NCBI GenBank assembly: GCA_947627855.1
Contig: CANQXR010000002.1
Coordinates: 54,195 to 118,194 of the forward strand
Direction: 5' to 3'
DNA from: an uncultured Clostridia bacterium
Lineage (GTDB): Bacteria; Bacillota; Clostridia; Lachnospirales; CAG-274
Length of the DNA stretch: 64,000 bases
Positions 28,392 through 37,256 of the stretch are shown here, piece after piece (within the stretch, counting starts at the first letter, position 1; every line of letters begins with the position of its first letter). The position numbers and the translations under genes are program-made. The notes under the pieces were generated by a model. That model was given only the letters and a program-made list of their open reading frames with translations. It was not told the DNA's origin and ran no database searches.

Positions 28392-29174
28392 ATGAAGCAA
28401 TATATTGTAGATGCGTTTACCCCGGAGCCGTTTTCGGGAAATCCGGCTGCGGTCTGTATTTTGGAGAAATGGCTCAGCGATGAGGCAATGATGAAGCTTG
28501 CTATGGAAAACAATCTGTCCGAAACAGCATTTATTGTAAAAGAGGAAAGCGGCTATCATCTGCGGTGGTTTACTCCAAGCAAGGAGGTCGAATTATGCGG
28601 TCATGCAACACTGGCGTCCGCATTTGTTATTCTCAATTTCTATGAAACCGATTCCGAATATGTCAGGTTCAACACTCTCAGCGGAGAGCTGACCATTCGC
28701 AAAAACGGCGGCTTTTATGAAATGGATATGCCTACATATGAGTTAAGAGAAATTCCCGTAACGGAGGAAATGGAAAGAGCATTCGGCGTTCGCCCCATAA
28801 AGGCAGTCTTGGGGCTTGATTTGGTGTGTGTATTCGGCTCAGAAGAAATTGTAAGAAATATGAAGCCCGACCGGTCGCTTTTGCTTGGCATTGAGGGCAG
28901 AATACAAAATGCAACCGCTTCGGGCAAGGAAACCGACTGTGTATCCCGCAGCTTTTGTCCCAAGCTCGGCATTGAGGAGGACCCCGTATGCGGTTCGGCA
29001 CATTGTCAGATAGCCGATTATTGGTCGGGAGTGCTTAAAAAGAAAGAAATCTATGCATATCAGGCGTCAAGGCGGGGCGGATATTTGCGCTGCCATATGG
29101 AAGAAAATCACCGCATTACCATAAGCGGTGAGGCTGCTTTGGTCGCTGTGTCTGAAATCGTGGCTGAGCTTTGA
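28392..29174 (+). CDS. PhzF-family isomerase
   Basis: 260 residues. It starts MKQYIVDAFTPEPFSGNPAAVC with catalytic-type Glu in NLSETAFI, then GHATLASAFV and a C-terminal EDPVCGSAHC half-site: the diaminopimelate-epimerase fold of the PhzF/YddE family. Physiological substrates of most members are unknown. RBS GGGAGGG. It is followed by its own terminator. Confidence 0.92.
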   Translation: MKQYIVDAFTPEPFSGNPAAVCILEKWLSDEAMMKLAMENNLSETAFIVKEESGYHLRWFTPSKEVELCGHATLASAFVILNFYETDSEYVRFNTLSGELTIRKNGGFYEMDMPTYELREIPVTEEMERAFGVRPIKAVLGLDLVCVFGSEEIVRNMKPDRSLLLGIEGRIQNATASGKETDCVSRSFCPKLGIEEDPVCGSAHCQIADYWSGVLKKKEIYAYQASRRGGYLRCHMEENHRITISGEAALVAVSEIVAEL

Positions 29175-29186
29175 TTTTCAGTCTGC

Positions 29187-29213
29187 CCGATAAGGCTCAC
29201 TTATCGGTTTTTT
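29187..29213 (+). terminator. Terminator after phzF-like gene
   Basis: Perfect stem CCGATAAG / CTTATCGG, 5-base loop, TTTTTT. It begins 12 bases after the stop and lies 14 bases before the start of the next gene, which favours the start of that gene at 29228 rather than 29171. Confidence 0.85.
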
Positions 29214-29227
29214 ATGGGGGTGTTTTT

Positions 29228-30505
29228 ATGAAATATAACAGGATATTCTGGGTTCTGATTTGTGTTGTTCTTTGTTTCTCACTGACTGTTTTTGCCTTGG
29301 ATATGTATGCTTCAAGGGAAACGGGAGGAAGTAAAAGCACGGCGGAAACAGCAGAGGAGGACAGCTCCGCATATTATGTCACGGAAACGGAGACTGATAA
29401 GGAGCCGGAGCCAATCGTGAGGACAGCCAGAATAGCCGTTACCGGAGATATTATGGTACACAGCTATCAGTACAAGGAGGCATACGACCCCGAAACGGGT
29501 AAATATGACTTCAATCATAATTTCAGCGATGTAAAAAAATATTTTGACAAAGCCGACTATGTAATGGGAAATCTGGAAACCGTTTTTGGCGGAGAGGAAA
29601 TAGGCATTTCGGATTATCCCAATTTCAACACTCCCGACAGCTTTCTCGATGCCGTTAAAAATGCCGGCTTTGACTATGTTACAACGGCAAACAATCACTG
29701 TGTTGACAGAGGAACCGACAGCCTGCTCCGAACCATAAAAAAGCTTGACGAATACGGCATTGACCACACAGGAACCTATACGAGCCAACGATGGCGTGAC
29801 GGCGTTTTCATAAAGGACATAAACGGCATAAAATTTGCAATTCTTTCATATACATACGGCACAAACGGAATGCCCTTTGACGAGGACTACAACGTAAACA
29901 TTCTGAGTGAGGAGCTTGTAAGAAATGATATTGCACGGGCAAAATCATATTCCCCCGATTTTATAGTCGTTCTTCCTCATATGGGAAATGAATATGAGGA
30001 ATATGTAAACGATACATTCAAAAACTGGGTAAACATAATGTTTGACGCAGGAGCCGACATTATTCTGGCAAGCCACCCTCATGTGCTTCAGCCTATGGAG
30101 ATGAGAACACTCACAAAGGACGACGGTACACAGCGCACAGGCTTTGTAATATACTCACTGGGAAACTTCATATCCTCTCAGACCACGCCTCCGAGAAATG
30201 CAGGACTTATACTTAACCTTTCATTTGAAAAAACAGACGACAACATGGCGGAAATCACCGAGGTTTCATATATCCCCGTATGGACGCAGTTCGTAAACGC
30301 CCAAGGCAGGACCCGTTTCGTTGTGAGAAGTGTATATGAAATGCTCACACTTCCCGAGGACCAACTTAACGCCACTGTGCGCCCTCAGGACGTGAACCGC
30401 CTGAAGGATATACACCGTGAAACAACAGGTATATACAGCCAAACGGAGATCCCGTTGGAAAATATACAGGACGAATACATATTTTACAAAAAAGACGGCA
30501 ATTAA
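29228..30505 (+). CDS. CapA-family (PGA_cap) metallophosphatase-fold protein
   Basis: 425 residues. An N-terminal membrane anchor or signal (about 5-28) is followed by an acidic Ser/Thr/Glu linker and the CapA domain from about 75: VTGDIMVHS, GNLETVFGG, TANNHCVDRG, PHMGNEYEE, ASHPHVLQPME, YSLGNFISSQ. These are the metal-binding blocks of the calcineurin-like PGA_cap family, involved in poly-gamma-glutamate capsule in Bacillus. No capB/capC genes are near, so an extracytoplasmic phosphoesterase role is equally possible. The start at 29228 has GGGGGTG upstream. Confidence 0.9.
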   Translation: MKYNRIFWVLICVVLCFSLTVFALDMYASRETGGSKSTAETAEEDSSAYYVTETETDKEPEPIVRTARIAVTGDIMVHSYQYKEAYDPETGKYDFNHNFSDVKKYFDKADYVMGNLETVFGGEEIGISDYPNFNTPDSFLDAVKNAGFDYVTTANNHCVDRGTDSLLRTIKKLDEYGIDHTGTYTSQRWRDGVFIKDINGIKFAILSYTYGTNGMPFDEDYNVNILSEELVRNDIARAKSYSPDFIVVLPHMGNEYEEYVNDTFKNWVNIMFDAGADIILASHPHVLQPMEMRTLTKDDGTQRTGFVIYSLGNFISSQTTPPRNAGLILNLSFEKTDDNMAEITEVSYIPVWTQFVNAQGRTRFVVRSVYEMLTLPEDQLNATVRPQDVNRLKDIHRETTGIYSQTEIPLENIQDEYIFYKKDGN

Positions 30506-30541
30506 CCGATGTTGACAAATCTGAGGGAGGGAAAAGTACAT

Positions 30542-31303
30542 ATGAAATATTTCAGAATAATATTCAGCCCTACAGGGGGTACGGAAAAAGCCGCCTCTGC
30601 GCTTACGGCGAATTGGAAAGAAGCGGAAACTATCGACCTGTCGCTGCCGGATAAGGATTATAGTGAGTATAAAATCGGAAAAGACGACATAGCTCTTATT
30701 GCAATGCCCTCATTCGGCGGACTTGCGCCGCAGACAGCCCTTGAAAGGCTCGGACAGATAAAAGGCGGCTCGGCAAGGTGTATAATTATGGCAGTTTATG
30801 GAAACCGTGCATATGAGGATACACTTGTACAGATGGAGGACGCCGCCGAAAAATGCGGATTCCGTATTATTGCGGCGGTTTCGGCGATTGCGGAGCATTC
30901 CATAATACACAGGTATGCCGCCGGCAGACCCGATTCCTCAGACTGTGATGTACTTGCGGGATTTGCGGAAAAAATAAAGAACAAAATAGAGCAAAACGAT
31001 ATGACAAAGCCCCACATTCCCGGAAACAGACCATACAAAAAAGTCGGCGGAGTCGGGCTTGCGCCAAAAGCAGGCTCAGCCTGCACAGAATGCGGACTTT
31101 GTGCGTCCGGTTGCCCCACCAAGGCAATAAGCCCCGATAAAATAAAAACAGCGGACAGTAAAAAATGTATCTCCTGTATGAGATGCGTTTCCATTTGCCC
31201 CAACGGCGCAAGAAAGGTGAGCAGACTGCCTGTTTTCGCTGCCTCCCTTGCAATAAGAAAGGCCTGCTCCGAACCGAAGCAAAACGAGCTTTTTACAGAC
31301 TGA
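30542..31303 (+). CDS. EFR1-type flavodoxin-ferredoxin protein
   Basis: 253 residues. An N-terminal flavodoxin-like domain (FSPTGGTEKAA near residue 10, AMPSFGG and AVYGNRAYED as flavin-loop regions) is followed by two 4Fe-4S motifs: CTECGLCASGCP and CISCMRCVSICP. It is a soluble electron carrier common in anaerobes. RBS GAGGGAGGG fixes the start at 30542; the ATG-like start at 30509 has none. It lies 36 bases after the CapA gene, probably the same transcript. Confidence 0.92.
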   Translation: MKYFRIIFSPTGGTEKAASALTANWKEAETIDLSLPDKDYSEYKIGKDDIALIAMPSFGGLAPQTALERLGQIKGGSARCIIMAVYGNRAYEDTLVQMEDAAEKCGFRIIAAVSAIAEHSIIHRYAAGRPDSSDCDVLAGFAEKIKNKIEQNDMTKPHIPGNRPYKKVGGVGLAPKAGSACTECGLCASGCPTKAISPDKIKTADSKKCISCMRCVSICPNGARKVSRLPVFAASLAIRKACSEPKQNELFTD

Positions 31304-31308
31304 CATGA

Positions 31309-31334
31309 CCGCCGTACTCTGCGGCGGCTTTTTT
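31309..31334 (+). terminator. Terminator after EFR1 gene
   Basis: CCGCCG / CGGCGG, 7-base loop, CTTTTTT. Confidence 0.8.
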
Positions 31335-31360
31335 GCGGTTTCAGCACTCATTTATATATT

Positions 31361-31405
31361 AAAAAGGCGGAAATGTCTGAAGTCAGTACAATTCCGCCTT
31401 TTTAT
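31361..31405 (-). terminator. Terminator of the PTS operon
   Basis: GGCGGAA / TTCCGCC outer stem with an inner TGT/ACA and CTGA/TCAG pairing, flanked by AAAAA and TTTTT. It can work in both directions and ends the minus-strand PTS operon. Confidence 0.85.
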
Positions 31406-31415
31406 TTAAGATTTT

Positions 31416-33032
31416 TCAGTCTGCGTTTCTTATTGCTTTTCTGAGGGGAAGTATGAAGTTTGGTGAAACGGACAGCTCGTCTATTCCCATTTCTACAAAG
31501 GTTTCCGTAAGGGTGGGGTCTGCGCCAAGCTCACCGCATATGCCTACCCATGTGTTGTGCTTGTGTCCGTTGTCAATTACAGTCTTTATCATTCTGAGTA
31601 CGGCAGGGTGATGAGGGTCGTATATGCTGTCAAGCCTGCGGTTCTGCCTGTCAATGGCAAGGGTGTACTGTGTAAGGTCGTTTGTGCCTATACTGAAAAA
31701 GTCAACCTCTTTCGCAAGCTCTTCGCTTATCATTACGGCAGCGGGAGTTTCTATCATAATTCCAAGCTCTGTGTCGCCATAGCTTATGTTATCCGCCCTG
31801 AGTTCTTCCTTTACGCTTTCGACTATCTCCTTTATCTGCTTTACCTCGTCAAGAGAAATTATCATAGGAAACATAATGCCTATTTTTCCGTAGGCACTCG
31901 CCCGAAGAAGTGCTCTTAGCTGTGTTCTGAATATTTCGGGTCTGTCAAGGCAGATGCGTATGGCACGGTAGCCCATAGCGGGGTTATCCTCCTTTTCAAG
32001 ACCGAAATAGTCTATCTGCTTGTCGGCGCCTATGTCAAGGGTTCTTATGATGACAAGCTTTCCTGCCATTGTCTGAGCCGCTGTTCTGTATACATTGAAC
32101 TGCTCCTCCTCAGTGGGATAGGTTTCCTTTTCGAGATAGAGGAATTCACTTCTGAAAAGCCCTATTCCTTCGGCATCGTTTTCAAGAACGGCTGAAAGGT
32201 CGCCTACTCCGCCTATGTTGGAATAAAGGCGTATTTTCCTGCCCGATTTCGTTATAGTTTCCTTGCCCTTCATCTCAAGAAGAAGTCTTGCTTTTTCCTC
32301 TTCCTTTGCCTTCAGAGCCTTATATTTTTCAAGGGTAGCCTCATCGGGGTCTATTATAAGCTCGCCTTTTATTCCATCGGCTATGGCAAAGGCTCCGTCT
32401 ATTTTTTCGTCCTCAAAATCCACGCCGATAAGCGCCGGTATGCTCATAGTTCTGGCAAGTATAGCCGTGTGGGAATTCGCAGAGCCAAGCCTTGTCACAA
32501 AGGCGAGGATCCTGCTTTTGTCAAGCTGAACGGTTTCACTGGGGGACAAGTCCTCCGCCGCAAGGATTACAGGCTCTGAGGAGGCTCCCTCCGCTCCCGA
32601 TTTTCCTTTGAGAACGGTAATAAGTCTTTCAGATATATCCTTTATATCCGCCGCCCTTGCTTTGAAATATTCATCCTCCATAGATGCAAACATTCCCGCA
32701 AAATTGTCGGCGGTTACGGCGACTGCGAATTCGGCGTTTACTCCCTCGCCGTCTATTATGTTGTTTATGGAGTCGATATAGTCCTGGTCACGAAGCATCA
32801 TCTGATGTACTTCAAATATAGCCGCTCCTGACTCTCCTACCTCGACAAGCGCCTTTTCATAAAGGGACTTAAGTTCCTCTTCTGTTTTGTCAAGTCCCCT
32901 TTCAAGCCTTTTAAGCTCCTCCGCCTTGTCGTCAACCTTATATCGCCTTACACTGCCCTTTTCCTTTCTGTGGAGTTCTATTTTTCCTATGGCAATTCCG
33001 GCATAAACCGTTTTGCCCTTTAAAGAATACAT
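31416..33032 (-). CDS. ptsI: PTS Enzyme I (phosphoenolpyruvate-protein phosphotransferase)
   Basis: 538 residues, near the usual 550-575. It takes phosphate from PEP and passes it to HPr. Active-site H188 is in LGSANSHTAILA. The PEP-binding barrel has LFRSEFLYL, RTLDIGADKQ and the SIGTNDLTQYTLA signature, and a catalytic Cys in GICGELGADP. Last gene of the mannose-type PTS operon, 21 bases after HPr; RBS AAAGGAGG. Enzyme I is normally encoded once per genome with general HPr, so its presence in a sugar-specific operon is notable. Confidence 0.95.
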   Translation of the reverse strand: MYSLKGKTVYAGIAIGKIELHRKEKGSVRRYKVDDKAEELKRLERGLDKTEEELKSLYEKALVEVGESGAAIFEVHQMMLRDQDYIDSINNIIDGEGVNAEFAVAVTADNFAGMFASMEDEYFKARAADIKDISERLITVLKGKSGAEGASSEPVILAAEDLSPSETVQLDKSRILAFVTRLGSANSHTAILARTMSIPALIGVDFEDEKIDGAFAIADGIKGELIIDPDEATLEKYKALKAKEEEKARLLLEMKGKETITKSGRKIRLYSNIGGVGDLSAVLENDAEGIGLFRSEFLYLEKETYPTEEEQFNVYRTAAQTMAGKLVIIRTLDIGADKQIDYFGLEKEDNPAMGYRAIRICLDRPEIFRTQLRALLRASAYGKIGIMFPMIISLDEVKQIKEIVESVKEELRADNISYGDTELGIMIETPAAVMISEELAKEVDFFSIGTNDLTQYTLAIDRQNRRLDSIYDPHHPAVLRMIKTVIDNGHKHNTWVGICGELGADPTLTETFVEMGIDELSVSPNFILPLRKAIRNAD

Positions 33033-33053
33033 ACGCCTTCCTCCTTTGCAAAA

Positions 33054-33311
33054 TTATATATTTTCTGCAATGAATGCCTTTAAAACCTCGGCGTCCTTGG
33101 CTTCGGTTTCCCCTTCAAGCTCCGCTGTTATAGTTTCACCGCCCTTTATTCCCATAGCCATAACATTGAAAAGCCTTTTCGCATCGGCTGATTTACTTCC
33201 TTTTTTAAGTGTAACCTTGCTTTTGCACTTCATTGCTTCCTTTATAAGAAGTCCGGCAGGTCTTGCGTGAAGTCCGTTCGGATCCTGCACAACAAATTCA
33301 AATGAAACCAT
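33054..33311 (-). CDS. HPr-like phosphocarrier without the regulatory Ser46
   Basis: 85 residues. Catalytic H15 is in the intact signature NGLHARPAG. Aligned to Bacillus HPr, the regulatory segment KSIMGVMSLGI reads KRLFNVMAMGI, so position 46 is Arg rather than Ser. HPr kinase could not phosphorylate it there, so it should not act as a CcpA co-repressor. Its place between the HAD phosphatase and Enzyme I suggests a carrier dedicated to this PTS. RBS AAAAGGAGG. Confidence 0.92.
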   Translation of the reverse strand: MVSFEFVVQDPNGLHARPAGLLIKEAMKCKSKVTLKKGSKSADAKRLFNVMAMGIKGGETITAELEGETEAKDAEVLKAFIAENI

Positions 33312-33327
33312 ATTAAATTCCTCCTTT

Positions 33328-34134
33328 TTATATTATATTCAGAATATTTCCGAGGGCGTAGGCTACGCCCCCTTCGTTGTTGCTTTTTGTAATGAAATCC
33401 GCCTTTTTTTTCAGAGCATCAACGCCGTTTGCCACGGCGATACCGATTCCGGCTTTCTCTATAAGAGGTATGTCCAGATCCTGATCGCCGAAGGCAACGG
33501 TGTTATGTATGGGGATTTTATAGATCTCACACAGCTTTTCAAGGGCAAAGCCCTTATGTATGCCTGTGGGAGTTACCTCAAGATATACGGGAGAGGAAAA
33601 TGCCAGTCTTACATTAAGTGAAAGGGGCTTCAGAATTCCGTATATTTTTTTAACGGTCTGGGGAGAGCCTGTCACAAGAACCTTGTTTGGGGCTGTCCCC
33701 GTTTGTCTGAAAATGCCGTCAAGTCTGTCTATGCTGATTATTTCAGGTCGGGAGTTGACGTTTTCGATTTCCGTTTCCACCCATGGATTAATTTTTTCCA
33801 CATACCATTTTTCTCCCGAAAAAAACCAACAGTCCCCTCCTGCCTCCACAGCAGTGTCGAAAATCTGAAAGGCAAGCTCCGTACTCAGATATTCCGAATA
33901 AAGACAGCCGCCGGCGTCGAAAATATATCCTCCGGCATATGCCGCCTTTATGCAGTCCGCCTTTATCTGTTCTTCAACATATCTTATGCCTGCGGGATAT
34001 CTTCCCGATATAAGGGCAAGCTTTATACCCCTTTTTGCCGCCTCTCTCAGAGCAACCCTGTTTTCTTCGGGAACAATGTGTCTGTCATTTACCAGTGTTC
34101 CGTCAATATCCATACATATAAGCGATATATCCAT
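33328..34134 (-). CDS. Cof-type HAD-IIB sugar phosphatase
   Basis: 268 residues. Motif I is CMDIDGTLVN (nucleophile Asp), motif II near ALISGRYP, and the C-terminal AFGDQDLDIPLIEKAGIG holds the metal-binding Asp pair. The cap position is that of subclass IIB (Cof/YidA). It probably dephosphorylates a sugar phosphate made by the PTS, preventing toxic build-up or giving free intracellular sugar. Sits between the small membrane protein and HPr in the same operon. Confidence 0.9.
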   Translation of the reverse strand: MDISLICMDIDGTLVNDRHIVPEENRVALREAAKRGIKLALISGRYPAGIRYVEEQIKADCIKAAYAGGYIFDAGGCLYSEYLSTELAFQIFDTAVEAGGDCWFFSGEKWYVEKINPWVETEIENVNSRPEIISIDRLDGIFRQTGTAPNKVLVTGSPQTVKKIYGILKPLSLNVRLAFSSPVYLEVTPTGIHKGFALEKLCEIYKIPIHNTVAFGDQDLDIPLIEKAGIGIAVANGVDALKKKADFITKSNNEGGVAYALGNILNII

Positions 34135-34146
34135 ATATAATTTCCT

Positions 34147-34428
34147 TTACATTTTTTCCGCTTCGCTAAGTATTATTTCAACATTCCTTGCGCCCCTTTT
34201 CAATCCTAAATTTATAAGAAATGCGCAAATAAGAGATAAAGCAAGGAGGACGCTGCCGAAAACAGCCGGCAAAAGCTTAACCTCTTCTCCTGCAAAGCCG
34301 AATATTATAATTGCAACACTTATTGTGGAAATACCTATTGCGCCTGCAAGCCATTTTCTGATCGTTCCGAGCGCCCTGCTCTCAGCCTCAGCCTCCGCAA
34401 GAAGCTCCTGTTTGTTAAGCCTTTTCAT
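34147..34428 (-). CDS. Small two-helix membrane protein in the PTS operon
   Basis: 93 residues, no family recognised. A charged N-terminal helix (LNKQELLAEAEAESRALG) is followed by TM1 (about 25-45) and TM2 (about 52-73), then a short tail. Ribosome site GGAGGAC precedes ATG. It stands directly after IID (18-base gap) and before the phosphatase, so it may assist the IIC-IID complex, as ManO/Man-associated small proteins do in other Firmicutes; this is inference. Confidence 0.65.
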   Translation of the reverse strand: MKRLNKQELLAEAEAESRALGTIRKWLAGAIGISTISVAIIIFGFAGEEVKLLPAVFGSVLLALSLICAFLINLGLKRGARNVEIILSEAEKM

Positions 34429-34446
34429 TTTGTCCTCCTTTTTTTA

Positions 34447-35280
34447 TCAGTAAGAAAGTCCGGGGTTAAAGAAGCCTACGAGTACGCCGAGAAAAGCAAT
34501 TACTACAAGTATAAGCATAACAATGGTAGGCGATATTTTCTTCTTGCTCATGAGCCACCAGCAGAATATAACAGCCGCTGCCGACAGAAGCTTGGGGCAT
34601 ATTCCGTCAAGGGTGGACTGTAAGTCTATAATGGGGCTGCCGTCTGCATTGAGCATTTTGAAAGAGGTGGTTATGTTTATCCAGCTTGCGGCAACTGCGC
34701 CGATAACTATTGTACCAAGCATAACAACGGCTTCCCTGATTGCATTCGCTTTTTCGCCTACAATTATTTCAACCGCCTTGCCGCCAAGCTCATAGCCCTT
34801 GTAATAGAGAAATCTCATACCGAGGGTGACAACCAAGTTCCATACTACAATATAAAATATTGCGCCAAGAGGTGAGCCGCCGCCTGAAAGTCCCAGAGCA
34901 ATTCCCAGAAGTATGGGGATAAGGGTTCCGACTACAAGAGAGTCGCCTATGCCTGCTACGGGACCCATAAGTCCGGCTCTTATACCGTTTATCATTTCGC
35001 CGTCTATGGCTTCGCCGTTTGCTTTAGCCTCCTCAAGACCTGCCGTTACGCCTACGATAACGGTTCCCAGCTGAGGCTCTGTGTTGAAGAATGCCGAATA
35101 GGTTTTAAGAGCCTCCTGCTGTTCCTCCGGTGTGTCGTAAAGCTCTCTGACTATGGGCAGCATCGAGCAAAGATAGCCGAATGTCTGCATATGCTCCTGT
35201 GAAAAGCAGGTCAGATGACCGTAATACCAGTTTCTGAATGATTTAGCCAAGGTTTTTTTGGAAAGTTTTTTCTCTGCCAT
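34447..35280 (-). CDS. PTS mannose/fructose/sorbose family IID component
   Basis: 277 residues. It has the family start LAKSFRNWYYGHLTCFSQEHMQTFG, GPVAGIGDSLVVGTLIPILLG near the middle and C-terminal membrane helices. With IIC it forms the sugar channel. The start at 35280 is chosen because GAGGAGGATAT precedes it, one base after the IIC stop (TAATATG). The reading up to 35334 has no ribosome site. Confidence 0.93.
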   Translation of the reverse strand: MAEKKLSKKTLAKSFRNWYYGHLTCFSQEHMQTFGYLCSMLPIVRELYDTPEEQQEALKTYSAFFNTEPQLGTVIVGVTAGLEEAKANGEAIDGEMINGIRAGLMGPVAGIGDSLVVGTLIPILLGIALGLSGGGSPLGAIFYIVVWNLVVTLGMRFLYYKGYELGGKAVEIIVGEKANAIREAVVMLGTIVIGAVAASWINITTSFKMLNADGSPIIDLQSTLDGICPKLLSAAAVIFCWWLMSKKKISPTIVMLILVVIAFLGVLVGFFNPGLSY

Positions 35281-35281
35281 A

Positions 35282-36133
35282 TTAAATATCCTCCTCATCA
35301 TCGTCAAATTCCGCTGTGTCAGCCGCTCCCACATGAGCTGTCTTATATTGGAGAATTCTTATATTGTAAAGTATGACTGCGAAGAATCCGCCGATTATGG
35401 CTGCGCCTATAAGGTTTACGCCCATAATTGCCGCCAGTACAAAGCCGAAGAAGAATGTAAGAAGGTCAGCCGGCTTTGATACGACCTGTTTAAGAAGTAT
35501 TGCAACACCGACAGCAGGAAGCAGACTTCCCACTGTGAAAAGGGTCATCATAGCTATACCGTCCATGGGGAGGTAATTCTTTATAATATCGACCATGTTT
35601 GCGCCAAGGAGGGTTATTATAACCGTAGGAAGGAAGCTGCATATAAAGTGGGATATCCACGGAAGAACCATATCAACCACATAAAGTCTGTTAAGCTGTC
35701 CTTTTTCTACGGCTCTCCAGCCCATGTGCTGCCATACGAGGTTTATTGTTGCTGTTCCGTAGAAAAGAACAGTGCCGAGTGTACCTACCGCCGAGCCTAA
35801 AGCAACAGCCATACCTGTTCCCTCGGAAGATGCCGGGTCAAGTCCGAGTCCCTTTATTGCCACCATGGCAAGGGGGATTCCTATATAGCTTATGGCTCTT
35901 ACGTCTGCGGAAACGGTTCCGCCGGGAGTAACAAGGGCTATGTATACAACCTGTATGGCTGCGCCGATTATAATACCCGTCTTTAAATCGCCCATAATAA
36001 GTCCTACCACAAGTCCTGCCACAAGGGGTCTGCCGAGGGTGTAGTTACCTATGGTCGTGCCGCCCATACCGGGCATACTTGAAAGGCAGGCAAACAAGCC
36101 GAATAAAATTGCCTGAAATAAATTAATTTCCAT
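35282..36133 (-). CDS. PTS mannose/fructose/sorbose family IIC component
   Basis: 283 residues, polytopic. The start MEINLFQAILFGLFACLSSMPG and the conserved GRPLVAGLVVGLIMGDLKTGIIIGAAIQ and PGGTVSADVRAI are typical of IIC-Man. It is the membrane translocator paired with IID. The acidic C-terminal tail (DTAEFDDDEEDI) is cytoplasmic. RBS AAAGGAGAG; 29 bases after IIB. Confidence 0.95.
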   Translation of the reverse strand: MEINLFQAILFGLFACLSSMPGMGGTTIGNYTLGRPLVAGLVVGLIMGDLKTGIIIGAAIQVVYIALVTPGGTVSADVRAISYIGIPLAMVAIKGLGLDPASSEGTGMAVALGSAVGTLGTVLFYGTATINLVWQHMGWRAVEKGQLNRLYVVDMVLPWISHFICSFLPTVIITLLGANMVDIIKNYLPMDGIAMMTLFTVGSLLPAVGVAILLKQVVSKPADLLTFFFGFVLAAIMGVNLIGAAIIGGFFAVILYNIRILQYKTAHVGAADTAEFDDDEEDI

Positions 36134-36162
36134 TTTTTCTCTCTCCTTTCATCTACTGCGCC

Positions 36163-36660
36163 TTAATTGAAGCCAAATTGTCCTCTGAATTTCTTCCAGT
36201 TTCCTATGGCATCGCTCTTTGTAAGGGCAAATTCAACATCATAGCCCTTCTGCATAATACTTTCGAGAGCCTCCGCCTCCTCCTGTGTTATGGATTGGTT
36301 GTTTCCAAGCTTTGTTGTGCCGGGACGGTCGTTGCAGGGACCTATAATAACCGTCTTTACATCGCTTGGCTTGAAGCCTGCGTCAACAAGAATCTTAGCC
36401 ATATCCAAAGGATTTTTGGTTATGAGGAAGTAATTGTCCTTGCTCGCCAGAACCTTACCCGATTTTGCAAGGAATTCCTCCATTGTCCACACGAATGTCT
36501 TTTTTCCGCTGGCATTCTTATACGCTGCCTTCAGAACAGGCGTCTTTGCCGCTGCATCGTTTACCGCAATAAGCCCGTCACAGGGATATTCCAGTGCCCA
36601 CCTCGTGCAGGTCTGTCCATGGATCATACGGTCGTCTACTCTTACAAATGAAACTGACAT
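36163..36660 (-). CDS. PTS mannose/fructose/sorbose family IIB component
   Basis: 165 residues. Phospho-accepting H14 is in VRVDDRMIHGQ, as in all IIB-Man domains. It receives phosphate from IIA and passes it to the sugar during transport. Separate IIA and IIB genes (not a IIAB fusion) are usual in many Clostridia. RBS AAGGAGGAG. Confidence 0.95.
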   Translation of the reverse strand: MSVSFVRVDDRMIHGQTCTRWALEYPCDGLIAVNDAAAKTPVLKAAYKNASGKKTFVWTMEEFLAKSGKVLASKDNYFLITKNPLDMAKILVDAGFKPSDVKTVIIGPCNDRPGTTKLGNNQSITQEEAEALESIMQKGYDVEFALTKSDAIGNWKKFRGQFGFN

Positions 36661-36681
36661 AACTTATCTCCTCCTTATTTT

Positions 36682-37110
36682 TTAAATATCATCGTCAGCG
36701 TCCTCTGCGCCAAAATTCATTCTTTTAAGTTCTTCCCTTGCGCTTTCGAGTATAAAGGCGTCAAGCTCTTCCGCTGTCATATTATCCTTCATAAGTGAAG
36801 CATTGAGAACCAGCGGCAGGTTACTCCCTCCGTAAATAAGAGCAGCCCCCATAAGCCCCATTTCGCTTAACACGTTTGCCGCCATGGTAAGGGGCGAACC
36901 TCCTCCGATATCACCGAAAAGCAATATTTCGTCATCTGAGGTTATGCCGGAAAGCTTTTCCTTAAGCTCCTTTACATATACCTCCGAGCCCATATCGGGA
37001 GTAAGCCCCATGGCGATTATGTCACTGCGCTCTCCTCCGTCAAGCATTTTAAGGGCGCTTTCAAGTCCGTAGGCAAAATTGCCATGGCTTACCAGAACGA
37101 TGTATTTCAT
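36682..37110 (-). CDS. PTS mannose/fructose/sorbose family IIA component
   Basis: 142 residues. Phospho-accepting H9 is in YIVLVSHGNFAYGL, with LFGDIGGGSPLTMA later, the EIIA-Man fold. First gene of the operon IIA-IIB-IIC-IID-small membrane protein-HAD phosphatase-HPr-Enzyme I. The sugar cannot be fixed from sequence: mannose, fructose, sorbose, N-acetylgalactosamine and others use this family. RBS GGAAGGAGGAG. Confidence 0.95.
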   Translation of the reverse strand: MKYIVLVSHGNFAYGLESALKMLDGGERSDIIAMGLTPDMGSEVYVKELKEKLSGITSDDEILLFGDIGGGSPLTMAANVLSEMGLMGAALIYGGSNLPLVLNASLMKDNMTAEELDAFILESAREELKRMNFGAEDADDDI

Positions 37111-37161
37111 AAAACTCCTCCTTCCCTTTGATTTTTCAATATGAAATACTCACCTTGTATT

Positions 37162-37167
37162 ATTATA
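37162..37167 (-). promoter_or_regulatory. -10 element of the PTS operon promoter
   Basis: TATAAT on the minus strand in an A/T-rich run. At 17 bases upstream the sequence is TATATG, a poor -35. That suggests an activator-dependent promoter, in line with the repeats immediately upstream. Confidence 0.5.
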
Positions 37168-37201
37168 ATAATAAAAAAATGACACATATACATCTGTCAT
37201 G

Positions 37202-37253
37202 TGTCATTGATTTCCGCTTATTTTTGTCATTTTATCGGTATGACATTTGTCAT
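37202..37253 (-). promoter_or_regulatory. Three TGACA direct repeats upstream of the PTS operon (putative operator)
   Basis: On the plus strand TGTCAT cores start at 37202, 37225 and 37248, spaced 23 and 23 bp, with a further TGTCAT at 37195. Read on the coding strand, the two distal sites are TGACAAATGT and TGACAAAAATAAGCG. The same pattern with nearly the same flanks stands before the sensor operon at 41714-41764. Position is about 35-90 bases upstream of the -10, suited to an activator. Confidence 0.7.
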
Positions 37254-37256
37254 GCC

